A program made the translations under genes and the position numbers. Shown here piece after piece: positions 43,300 to 51,141 of a DNA stretch of 64,000 nt (positions within the stretch are counted from its first letter, which is position 1; the number at the start of each line of letters is the position of its first letter). Under the pieces are notes generated by a model that worked only from the letters and a program-made list of their open reading frames with translations, did no database searches and had not been told where the DNA came from. The DNA lies in assembly GCA_017304475.1 (NCBI GenBank), contig JAFKKV010000033.1, positions 1 to 64,000 on the forward strand, written 5' to 3'. The stretch comes from Hyphomicrobiales bacterium (lineage in GTDB: Bacteria; Pseudomonadota; Alphaproteobacteria; Rhizobiales; Phreatobacteraceae).

Positions 43300-43806
43300 T
43301 CAATCGGCCGGGCGGATCGACGGCAGTCCCATGGACTGGGCGAGCGGCACCCGGTCGGCCAGGCGGTCGAATTTCTTGGCGAGCAGGATGAAGGATTGCG
43401 AGCGGGTGACGCCTGATATCGAGGTGACCTCGTCGATGACCGCGTCGAGGTCTTCGAGCTGCGGCGTTTCGATCAGCAAAAACAGGTCATATTCGCCGCT
43501 CATCGTATGGCAGAGCTTGATTTCCGGCAGCCGGCCGAGCGCCTCGATGACGCCGCGCTGCAGCTTCTGCGAGATCGACAGGAGCACGATCGACTGGGCG
43601 CTGTTGCCGGTGACGTCACGCGCCAGCACCACCGAATAGCCGAGAATGGCGCCGGCCTTTTCCAGCCGGTTCAGCCGGTCGTGCACGGTGCTGCGGGCAA
43701 CCCCCAGGCTCTTCGCCAGGGCCATGGTCGACTGCCGGGCATTGGACTGCAGAAGCGCCACGAGGCGCCGGTCGATTTCATCCAGAACCTTGCCGAGCCA
43801 AGTCAT
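43300..43806 (-). CDS. Lrp/AsnC family transcriptional regulator
   Basis: A 168-residue regulator: helix-turn-helix at about 10-60 (LQSNARQSTMALAKSLGVARSTVHDRLNRLEKAGAI) and an effector (RAM) domain with GEYDLFLLIETPQLEDLDAVIDEV. The start is placed at the first Met of the conserved region; there is only a weak GGCGGCGGG before it, and the frame is open back to 43878. It is divergent from the saccharopine-dehydrogenase-like gene, which is its likely target and suggests an amino-acid effector such as lysine. Confidence 0.9.
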   Translation of the reverse strand: MTWLGKVLDEIDRRLVALLQSNARQSTMALAKSLGVARSTVHDRLNRLEKAGAILGYSVVLARDVTGNSAQSIVLLSISQKLQRGVIEALGRLPEIKLCHTMSGEYDLFLLIETPQLEDLDAVIDEVTSISGVTRSQSFILLAKKFDRLADRVPLAQSMGLPSIRPAD

Positions 43807-44032
43807 CCCGCCGCCGCCATCTTGTCGATTCGCTCCACCACGCCCATGTCCGAAGCCTAGGGGATGTCCCCCTTCCATCCCCTTATCGGTCGCTCCCGGT
43901 CAAGCACTTTCCGGCAGAGTGCGCGGTCAGCCCGGCAGATTGCCGGATCCGGCGCGTTCCGCCGGAGCTCTGTCCCTGGCGCCTGTCAGCCGCCGCCATG
44001 ATCCTGGTGACAGTTGTTGAGGGGATATCCGC

Positions 44033-45148
44033 ATGAAACAGATCGTGGTCATCGGCGCCGGCAAGATCGGCGCCACCATTGCCGACAATCTCGCCCGGAC
44101 GGGCGACTACCAGGTGACGCTCGCCGATCGCGAGGCGCCGGCTGCCGGCACCGGGGCGACCACGCCGGGCATCGCCCGGGTCGTGCTCGACGTCGCCGAC
44201 CGGGCGGCAACCGTCGCCCTGCTGCAGGGCAAATTCGCGGTCCTGAGCGCCGCGCCGTTCCATCTCACCACGGCCATTGCCGAGGCCGCGGCGGAAGCCA
44301 AGGTGCATTATCTCGACCTGACCGAGGATGTCGCCAGCACGCGCCGCGTCAAGCAACTGGCCGAGGGCGCCGAGACCGCCTTCATCCCGCAATGCGGCCT
44401 GGCGCCCGGCGCCGTCTCGATCATCGCCGCCGATATCGCGGCGAAGTTCGACCGGCTCGACAGCGTCAAGCTCCGGGTCGGTGCGCTGCCGCGCTTTCCC
44501 GCCAATGCGCTCGGCTACAGCCTGACCTGGAGCACGGACGGCGTCATCAATGAATATTGCGAGCCCTGCGAGGCGATCGTCGACGGCGCGCTGCGCCAGG
44601 TGCCGCCGCTGGAGGAGCGTGAGGAATTCACCTTCGACGGCGTCGCCTACGAGGCCTTCAACACCTCGGGCGGCCTCGGCACCCTGTGCGAGACCTATGC
44701 CGGCCAGGTGCGCGAGCTGAACTACCGCACCATCCGCTATCCCGGCCATGCCGCGGTCATGAAGCTGCTGCTCCGCGACCTGCGCCTCAGCGAGCGGCGC
44801 GGCGTGCTGAAGGACATTCTGGAGGGCGCGCTGCCCTCCACCTTGCAGGACGTGGTGGTGGTCATCGTCACCGTGTCCGGCCATCGCAACGGCCGGCTGG
44901 TCCAGGAGAGCTATGCCAACCGCATCGCCGGCGACGGCCGGCTGAGCGCCATCCAGCTGACCACAGCGGCCGGCATCTGCGCCGTGCTCGACCTGCTTGC
45001 TGCGGGTGAATTGCCGGGCAAGGGTTTCGTGCGGCAGGAAGACGTCGATCTCGAAGCCTTCTTCGCCAACCGCTTCGGCCGGGTCTACGCCCCCGCCGGC
45101 TGGGTCGCCCGCGACGACGCGCCGGCCCTGCCGATCGCCGCGGAGTAG
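44033..45148 (+). CDS. saccharopine dehydrogenase-like oxidoreductase
   Basis: A 371-residue NAD(P)-binding protein: Rossmann motif VIGAGKIGATIA at 6-17, then the saccharopine-dehydrogenase C-terminal domain (AFIPQCGLAPGAVSIIAADIA, TSGGLGTLCETYAGQV, NYRTIRYPGHAAVMKLLL). The length matches single-domain bacterial members such as lysine 6-dehydrogenase and carboxynorspermidine dehydrogenase-like enzymes, so a role in lysine or diamine breakdown is plausible. Divergent from the Lrp-type gene. A composite repeat follows. Confidence 0.87.
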   Translation: MKQIVVIGAGKIGATIADNLARTGDYQVTLADREAPAAGTGATTPGIARVVLDVADRAATVALLQGKFAVLSAAPFHLTTAIAEAAAEAKVHYLDLTEDVASTRRVKQLAEGAETAFIPQCGLAPGAVSIIAADIAAKFDRLDSVKLRVGALPRFPANALGYSLTWSTDGVINEYCEPCEAIVDGALRQVPPLEEREEFTFDGVAYEAFNTSGGLGTLCETYAGQVRELNYRTIRYPGHAAVMKLLLRDLRLSERRGVLKDILEGALPSTLQDVVVVIVTVSGHRNGRLVQESYANRIAGDGRLSAIQLTTAAGICAVLDLLAAGELPGKGFVRQEDVDLEAFFANRFGRVYAPAGWVARDDAPALPIAAE

Positions 45149-45205
45149 GGGGCCGGAGCGGCGCTGCGTATCAACGCGGTGAGAGGCGAAAGCTGAGATA
45201 AATCA

Positions 45206-45365
45206 ACCCTCTCCCAAAGGGAGAGGGTGGCAGCGGCAGATGCCGGGTGAGGGGTCGTCCATGTCCGGATGGGCGGCATGCGGCGCGAGCGTCGGTCGCA
45301 GTCCTGAGAGGTTACGTCCCTCACCCGGCGCTTGACGGCGCCACCCTCTCCCTACGGGAGAGGGT
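45206..45365. repeat. composite inverted-arm repeat, family 1, subtype A (copy 2)
   Basis: Arms at 45206-45254 and 45318-45365, inverted to each other, with a spacer (TCCGGATGGGCGGCATGCGG, then CGCGAGCGTCGG) that matches the element at 11726-11885 almost base for base. It lies between convergent genes and can form long hairpins that may end transcription from both sides. Confidence 0.78.
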
Positions 45366-45404
45366 TCGCTCGCGGCTTCATCCCCATTCCCCATTAGCAA
45401 CTCG

Positions 45405-46169
45405 CTATTCGCCCTTCTGCAACACCGCCGCCAGTTCCCGCGCCCAATAATCCTGCTGTGCGCCGCTCGCCACCAGATCCTGGCGGATCTCGACCAGCAC
45501 CGTGGCGAGCGCCCGGCCTTCGCCGTGAACCGGTACGAGATAGTCGGTCTCGGCCTCGATCTCATAGGGTTCGTTGGCGGTTACCGGCTGGTCCGGCCGA
45601 TCGAGCGCGGCCACCAGCTGGCGGCCCCAGTCCGCCGAATGGCTGAAGAGTATGCCGGCATGCCAGGGGCGCGAAACGCCGAGGAAAACCGGCGTGAAGG
45701 AATGGATGGCGACGAGCCGGGTCTGCGCGCCATCGCGCAATCTCTCGTCCAGGAAGGCCGAGAGGCGGTCGTGGAACGGCTTGAAGAAGCGTGTCGCCCG
45801 CGCTGCGCGCTCGGCGGCGCCGAGGCCCTGATTGCCGGGAATGACGGTTGCTTCGCTCACCTCGGGAATGCTGCTCGGCGTCCCGATCGGCCGGTTGCCG
45901 TCGATCAGCAGCCGTGACCAGCCGGCAATGACCGCCGGGGCGTCCAGCAGTTCGGAAAGCCGGCGGGTGACGCCCTCGGCGCCGATATCCCAGGCGATGT
46001 GGCGCCGGCGATCCTCGGCCGACAGGCCGAGGCCGTCATAATCGGGCGGGATGAAATTCGAGGCATGTTCACAGACCAGCACGATGGGCGAGCGGCCCTG
46101 AGGGTTCAGCACGGTCACGACCGGCGGCGGCTCCATCGGCGCGGACTGCAAGGCATTGGCGGCGCGCAT
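45405..46169 (-). CDS. N-formylglutamate amidohydrolase family protein
   Basis: A 254-residue FGase/HutG-type hydrolase: IVLVCEHASNFIPPDY, HIAWDIGAEGVTRRLSE, LIDGNRP and VAIHSFTPVFLG are family landmarks, with Glu/His metal ligands in CEHAS and IHSF. It would cleave formyl- or other N-acyl amino acids. The ATG overlaps the glutamine-synthetase stop by one base. Its last codons (KGE, stop) are made by GGCGAATAGCGA, a sequence that also ends two other genes here. Last gene of the rpiR operon. Confidence 0.87.
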   Translation of the reverse strand: MRAANALQSAPMEPPPVVTVLNPQGRSPIVLVCEHASNFIPPDYDGLGLSAEDRRRHIAWDIGAEGVTRRLSELLDAPAVIAGWSRLLIDGNRPIGTPSSIPEVSEATVIPGNQGLGAAERAARATRFFKPFHDRLSAFLDERLRDGAQTRLVAIHSFTPVFLGVSRPWHAGILFSHSADWGRQLVAALDRPDQPVTANEPYEIEAETDYLVPVHGEGRALATVLVEIRQDLVASGAQQDYWARELAAVLQKGE

Positions 46170-47506
46170 CAATAGATCTCCGCGTAGCGCTTGCAGAGCG
46201 CCACCGGGTCCAGCCCGGTGGTCAGCGCGATTTCGGTGCGCTTCATGCCGAGATAGGTCTGCAGCGCTTTGGGTGCGAGGAACGCACTGGCCACCGGATC
46301 GGCCTCGAGCGCACGGAGTGCCGCTTCGAGCGTTTCCGGCAGCCGGTAGAGCCCCAGTTTCCGCCGCTCGTCCTCGCTCAGCTTCTCGGGATCGCCGGCG
46401 AAGATCGGCGGCGTCGGCAGGTTCCCGCGGATGCCCTCCAGGCCGGCGCGCGCCAGCATGCCGAGCGCCAGATGCGGCGAGGCGGTCGCATCCGCCGCGC
46501 GGAATTCCATGTTGAAGCTCTTCGCCGGGTTCTTGCCGCCGAGCGTCGGGGTCGGACAGATGCGCAGGCTCGCCTCGCGGTCCCGGTCGCCGAGCCAAGT
46601 GTAGCTCGAGCTCCAATTGTGCGGCTTCAGCCGGAGATAGGAGGCGACGCTCGGCGCGGTGACGGCGACGATCGCCGGCATGTGCCTGACGATGCCCGCG
46701 GCGAAGGCGCCGCCGACGACCGACAGGCGGCCCGGCCGCGCCGGATCGAACAGCGCATTGGCGCCGTCGCGGCCGATCAGGCTCATATGGATATGCACGC
46801 CGTTGCCGACCGCGTCGGGCGCGGTCTTGGGCGCGAAGGTCGTGGCGAGCCCGGCGAGGCGGGCGGCCTCGCGCACGATCTCGCGCAGCGCCGCCGCCTG
46901 GTCGGCGACCGCGACGCCGCGCGCCGGCCCGACCGTGACCTCGAACTGGTCCTTGCCATATTCGGCGATGAAGGTGTCGGGCTCGAGCCCCGCTTCGCCG
47001 AGCGCCGCCAGCACCAGCGGCCCGAGCGGATCGGCGCGCCTGAGGGCTGCGAGCGAGAAGGCGGAGGCCGCCGGGAAGGGCTCGCCCAGCACCTGGAACT
47101 CATGCTCGAAGGCGCCGGCGAGCGTCAAGCCGGCCTCGCGTTCGAGATCGTCGAGGGCTGCCTTCAGGAAGCTGCGCGGGCAGGCGGTCCAGGGGCTGCC
47201 GTCGAGCTCGACCACATCGCTCATGACCATGTCGAGCGGCGTCGCCGCACCCGGCAGCAGCACCGCATGGCGCGCCGCGCGGTCGGGCATCAGGCGCAGG
47301 TCGCCGTCCGAGCCCCAGGGGCTGTCGGGTGCGATGACGTCGAGCGGCGTGAGCGACTGGTTGGCCGGCACCCAGCCGACCGTCATGGCGGGATCGGCGG
47401 CGAAGGCACTGGCGAGCACCGAGCGGCCGCGGGTGATGCCGGAATAGTCCGTCGTGACCAAAGTGACGAGGGCGGCGAGGTCGACCGCTTTCATGACCGT
47501 TTTCAT
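46169..47506 (-). CDS. glutamine synthetase family protein (GlnT/gamma-glutamyl ligase-like)
   Basis: A 445-residue member of the GS family, which joins glutamate to ammonia or an amine using ATP. Catalytic landmarks are present: FEHEFQVLG, GKDQFEVTVGP, GNGVHIHMSL, and LGDRDREASLRICP at the place of the usual NRxAxxR stretch (first Asn changed to Asp). The divergence from housekeeping GlnA and the operon suggest gamma-glutamylation of an amine rather than general nitrogen assimilation. It overlaps the amidohydrolase gene and follows the isochorismatase gene by four bases. Confidence 0.86.
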   Translation of the reverse strand: MKTVMKAVDLAALVTLVTTDYSGITRGRSVLASAFAADPAMTVGWVPANQSLTPLDVIAPDSPWGSDGDLRLMPDRAARHAVLLPGAATPLDMVMSDVVELDGSPWTACPRSFLKAALDDLEREAGLTLAGAFEHEFQVLGEPFPAASAFSLAALRRADPLGPLVLAALGEAGLEPDTFIAEYGKDQFEVTVGPARGVAVADQAAALREIVREAARLAGLATTFAPKTAPDAVGNGVHIHMSLIGRDGANALFDPARPGRLSVVGGAFAAGIVRHMPAIVAVTAPSVASYLRLKPHNWSSSYTWLGDRDREASLRICPTPTLGGKNPAKSFNMEFRAADATASPHLALGMLARAGLEGIRGNLPTPPIFAGDPEKLSEDERRKLGLYRLPETLEAALRALEADPVASAFLAPKALQTYLGMKRTEIALTTGLDPVALCKRYAEIY

Positions 47507-47510
47507 GAGA

Positions 47511-48161
47511 TCAGCCTTCCCGCGTGTTTTTGGCCATGGCCTGCAGGCGGGCGACCACCGTGTCGGTCTCGGTCACCCAGCAATAGCCGCCGAACGCCTT
47601 CAGGGCCGCCTCGTGGCGCTCCTGGGTGTAGGTGGCGCAGGCGTCATGGGCGAGGCTGACGCAATAGCCCCGGTCGGCGGCGTCGCGCACGGCCATGTCG
47701 ACGCATTGGTCGGTGACGATGCCGGCGATGATGAGATAGCGGATGCCGAGATTGCGCAGGACATAGTCGATATTGGTCGAGTTGAAGACGCCCGACGAGG
47801 TCTTGGGCAGAATGATCTCGTCGTCGGTGGGCGCCAGCGCATCGATCACCGCGCCGGCGGGATCGCCCTTGGCCACCAGGATGTCGGAGAGCTTGTGGTC
47901 GAGCGAGCGATCCCGGCCGTCCTTGGTCAGGGCCTCGATCACCGTATGCACGACCTCGACGCCGGCAGCCCGCGCCGCCACCAGGATGCGCTGCTGGTTC
48001 GGGATCACGGTCTGGCGAAGCGTCCGGTAGAACGGATGGTCCGGGCCACGCTCGGGATGCGAGGGGTCGCGGCCGGGCTCGGCGAAGACCTTCTGCATGT
48101 CGACGAACAGCACGGCGGTCTCGCCGGCGACATAGTCGGCGTCACGCCTTGTCGGGATCAT
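47511..48161 (-). CDS. isochorismatase family cysteine hydrolase
   Basis: A 216-residue cytoplasmic hydrolase with a full D-K-C triad: Asp21 in LFVDMQKVF, Lys120 in ILPKTSSGVF and Cys153 in VTDQCVDMA. The family hydrolyses amides such as carbamoyl, ureido or nicotinamide compounds; the pattern is close to RutB/biuret-hydrolase-like members, but the substrate is unknown. Its start lies inside the 3' end of the RpiR gene (20-base overlap), so it is the first enzyme of that operon. Confidence 0.88.
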   Translation of the reverse strand: MIPTRRDADYVAGETAVLFVDMQKVFAEPGRDPSHPERGPDHPFYRTLRQTVIPNQQRILVAARAAGVEVVHTVIEALTKDGRDRSLDHKLSDILVAKGDPAGAVIDALAPTDDEIILPKTSSGVFNSTNIDYVLRNLGIRYLIIAGIVTDQCVDMAVRDAADRGYCVSLAHDACATYTQERHEAALKAFGGYCWVTETDTVVARLQAMAKNTREG

Positions 48162-49065
48162 GGGAGGCTCTCCTGGTTTTCGGATCGGCGGATGGCGGGG
48201 CCTTCGGCGCCTCGCCCGGCTCCATGGTGACCTGGTGCAGGGCGCGTACCTGTTCCAGCGCCTCGATGCGCTGCAGGGCCGGCTTGCCGATGCGCTCGAC
48301 CATGGTGGTCACGACCGCCTCGACCTGGGCCAGCGCCGGCACCATGGTGTCGAACAGCGAGGGCGCCTCGACCTCGGCGGCCAGCACCACATCCGCCTCG
48401 TCGGCGATCGGCGAGCCCCAGCGGTCGGTGAACAGCACGATCTTCAGGCCGCGCTGCCGGGCCTGGCGGGCGAACGACACCACGTCGGACTGGTAGCGCC
48501 GGTAGTCGAACACGACGAGCACGTCGCGCGCCGTGACATCGGCCAGCCGGTCGATGAGATCGGCGCCCGGCCCGGACAGCAGCAGGGTGCCTGGCCGCAT
48601 CTGGCGCAGATGCGCCTCCATGATGCCGGCGAGATAGCCGCTGAACCGGCCGCCGAGCAGCAGGATGCGGCCCTTGGCCTGGATCAGCAGGTCGATGGCG
48701 CGGTCGAATTCGGCGGGCGACAGGCCCTCGCCATCGGCCGCCAGGCTGCTCGCCATGGCCTCGGCATAGCTGCGCATGGGATGGTCGTCGTCGCGGCTCT
48801 GGCGGACTTCCATCATCATCAGGGGCGAGCGCAGCCGCTGCTCGACCTCGCCCAGCAGGGCTTCCTGGAAGGCGGTGAAGCTCGCATAGCCGAGCTTGGT
48901 GGAGAAGCGGACGACGGTCGGGTCGCTGACATCGGCGCGCTCGGCGAGCGTCGCCACCGTGCCGAGGCCGGCGACCGGGTAATTGGCCAGGATGACGCGC
49001 ACCAGCTTGCGCTCGGACGGCGTCAGGGCCAGCGAAGGGTCGATGAGGCGTTCGCGAATGGTCAT
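48142..49065 (-). CDS. MurR/RpiR family transcriptional regulator
   Basis: A 307-residue regulator: N-terminal helix-turn-helix (LGTVATLAERADVSDPTVVRFSTKLGYASF) and C-terminal SIS domain (ILLLGGRFSGYLAGIMEAHL, DVLVVFDYRRYQSDVVSFARQA), plus a Pro-rich tail. SIS domains often bind phosphosugars, but RpiR-type regulators in such operons also govern amino-acid-like compounds. First gene of the four-gene operon, so it probably regulates itself. A 268-base structured repeat ends 34 bases upstream of its start. Confidence 0.9.
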   Translation of the reverse strand: MTIRERLIDPSLALTPSERKLVRVILANYPVAGLGTVATLAERADVSDPTVVRFSTKLGYASFTAFQEALLGEVEQRLRSPLMMMEVRQSRDDDHPMRSYAEAMASSLAADGEGLSPAEFDRAIDLLIQAKGRILLLGGRFSGYLAGIMEAHLRQMRPGTLLLSGPGADLIDRLADVTARDVLVVFDYRRYQSDVVSFARQARQRGLKIVLFTDRWGSPIADEADVVLAAEVEAPSLFDTMVPALAQVEAVVTTMVERIGKPALQRIEALEQVRALHQVTMEPGEAPKAPPSADPKTRRASHDPDKA

Positions 49066-49098
49066 GGAGATCGGGGGATCCTTCGGGGGAAACCCAGT

Positions 49099-49366
49099 CT
49101 AGGCGTGAACTCATAATGGATGGCGTCACGACGCGAGGACTTTTGGCCGAATGACAGGAGGCTTGCCGATGCAAGCCTTTCGGCTTGCGAGGCAAGCCGA
49201 CGTATCAGTCGGCCAAAAGGACCGCGCCGCTTCGCGGTGAGGCGAAAATGGCCGATGGCCGCGTCGAAGCGCTTGCCCGATAGGGGGCACCGCGCTGCGC
49301 GCTTCTCCTGACCCTCGGCCATTTTGGCCTCATCGTGGCGCTATCCATTATGAGTTCACGCCCTAG
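49099..49366. mobile_element. MITE-like element with 33-bp terminal inverted repeats and nested hairpins
   Basis: Both ends read CTAG(G)GCGTGAACTCATAATGGA inward and continue inverted for about 33 bases with one indel and two mismatches. Inside are nested perfect inverted repeats: TTTTGGCCGA/TCGGCCAAAA (49141, 49209), GCTTGCC/GGCAAGC (49161, 49191), GCAAGCC/GGCTTGC (49171, 49182) and AAAATGGCCGA/TCGGCCATTTT (49245, 49315). No coding capacity. The CTAG at both ends may be a target duplication. It fills the 350-base gap between the peptide-binding-protein gene and rpiR. A mobile origin is inferred; no second copy is in the window. Confidence 0.7.
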
Positions 49367-49415
49367 AAGGTCGCGGGCCGGCGACGAAGCGCCGCCGGCC
49401 CGCGGTCGCGGCGCA

Positions 49416-50999
49416 TCAGCCGCGCTTGATGTTCCAGAACACCGGCATGCCCTTGACCATGCCGTTGAGATCGTCGCGGAAGGCGGTGAGCTGGGCGACC
49501 TGGCCGAGCGGGATATAGGGCACGTCGGTGAAGGCCTGGGCCTGCAGGCGCCGGGCGGCGGCGAGCTGGCTGGCTGCGTCGGGCGCCGCCATCCAGGCGT
49601 CGCGCTCCTTTTCGATGCCCGGGCTGTCGCACCAGCCGTTCAGCGCGATGCCGTTGCCGCGCAGCGCCGCATGCACGGCGGGGGTCAGCTGGTCGGTGCC
49701 GGAGTTCAGCACGACATAGGCGCCCCAACCGCCCTGGGCCGGCGGGTCCTTCTTCATGCGTCGCTGCACCAAAGTGCCCCAATCCATTGAGACATAATCG
49801 ATATTGAACCCAGCCTTGGACAGATTATCGGCGATGACGGCCGACGGCAGGGCATTGATCTGCAGGTCCTCCGGCACCATCAGCACGATCTTCTCGCCGC
49901 CATAGCCGGCCTCGCCGAGGGCACGCTTCACCGCCTCCGGGTCGCGCGGCGAGGACACCGCTTCGAGCCCGGCATCATTGGCGAAGGTCGTGCCGGGGCA
50001 GAAATAGCCGACATTCTCGCGCCACAGGCTGGGATCCGTCCCGGCCATGGCCATCACCACGTCGCGTTGCGTGATGGCGCGGGTCATGGCCCGGCGGATC
50101 GCCGCATTGGCGGTTGGCGCATGGGCGTGATTGATCCGGAGCGCGGCGACATAACCCGAGGGGTCCAGCACTTCGACCTTGACGCCGCGGGTGCGGCGCA
50201 TCAGCGGCAGCATGTCGGCGCCCGGCAGCTCCCACCAATGGATCTCACCGGTCCTGAGCGCCGCGCCGGCGGTCGAGGCGTCGGCCATGATCTTCCATTC
50301 GACCCGGTCGAACTGGGTGATCTTCGGGCCGGCCGTGCCTTCCGGCGCGCCACCGCTGCGCGGCACATAGTCGGCGAAACGCTCATAGACCACGCGGTCG
50401 CCGGCCACCCGTTCATCGGCCTTGAAACGATAGGGGCCGCTGCCGACCATTTCGGTGATCGGCTTGTCCGCATCGCCATTGGCGATCCGCTCCGGCATCA
50501 TCGCGGCCATCATCAGGCCGGTCTTGCCGAGCGCCATGGGCAGCAGCGGGTAGGGCCGCTTCAGCCGGAACACGATCGTCCGGTCGTCGGGCGCCGACAA
50601 TTCGTCGGTCGCGGCGAACAGGCTCTTGCCGAAATCGTCGCGCTTGCCCCAGCGGTTGAGGCTCGCCACGCAGTCGCGCGCCAGAACCTTCGACCCGTCG
50701 TGGAATTTCAGGCCGTCGCGCAGCTTCAAGGTCCAGCGCTTGCCGTCATCCTCGGTCGTAAAGCCTTCGAGCATCTGCGGCTGCGGCTGGAAATTGCCGT
50801 CCTGACCGAACAGCGTGTCGAACACCATGTAACCGTGATTGCGCGTCACATAGGCGTTGTTCCAGGTCGGATCGACCACCGCCAGATCGGCATGAGGCAC
50901 GAATTTCAGCACCCGCTGGTCGGCGCCGAAAGCCAGCCGCGGCGCGGCCATGGCCGCGAGCCCGGCCGATGAAACATGCAGGAACCGACGTCGATCCAT
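49416..50999 (-). CDS. peptide/nickel-type ABC transporter substrate-binding protein
   Basis: A 527-residue family 5 binding protein (DppA/OppA type): RRRFLHVSSAGLAAMAAPRLAFG is a Tat-type signal, followed by FVPHADLAVVDPTWNNAYVTRNHGYMVFDTL, the LKLRDGLKFHDGS stretch and MVGSGPYRFK. It binds peptides or similar solutes in the periplasm. The start is the ATG after AGAGGGG; a longer frame to 51143 would overlap the divergent gene. No permease or ATPase genes of this importer are nearby, so it must work with components elsewhere. Confidence 0.9.
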   Translation of the reverse strand: MDRRRFLHVSSAGLAAMAAPRLAFGADQRVLKFVPHADLAVVDPTWNNAYVTRNHGYMVFDTLFGQDGNFQPQPQMLEGFTTEDDGKRWTLKLRDGLKFHDGSKVLARDCVASLNRWGKRDDFGKSLFAATDELSAPDDRTIVFRLKRPYPLLPMALGKTGLMMAAMMPERIANGDADKPITEMVGSGPYRFKADERVAGDRVVYERFADYVPRSGGAPEGTAGPKITQFDRVEWKIMADASTAGAALRTGEIHWWELPGADMLPLMRRTRGVKVEVLDPSGYVAALRINHAHAPTANAAIRRAMTRAITQRDVVMAMAGTDPSLWRENVGYFCPGTTFANDAGLEAVSSPRDPEAVKRALGEAGYGGEKIVLMVPEDLQINALPSAVIADNLSKAGFNIDYVSMDWGTLVQRRMKKDPPAQGGWGAYVVLNSGTDQLTPAVHAALRGNGIALNGWCDSPGIEKERDAWMAAPDAASQLAAARRLQAQAFTDVPYIPLGQVAQLTAFRDDLNGMVKGMPVFWNIKRG

Positions 51000-51074
51000 G
51001 GTGCGATGACCCCTCTTGGCCTGATCGTTATGCGGGGCTGAGCCCTCTCGTCCGCATGACGCGGCGATGTCATA

Positions 51075-51115
51075 TTCATTGCATGTCAGTTTCGATGTGG
51101 CAATAATGTAATGAA
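51075..51115. promoter_or_regulatory. candidate operator between binding-protein and M20 genes
   Basis: TTCATTGCAT (51075-51084) and ATGTAATGAA (51106-51115) form a 9-of-10 inverted repeat in the 142-base AT-rich divergent gap. A regulator acting on both genes could bind here; none is encoded adjacent, and rpiR is the nearest candidate. Confidence 0.35.
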
Positions 51116-51141
51116 ATCTACAATGCCGGGGGAGGGCGCCC

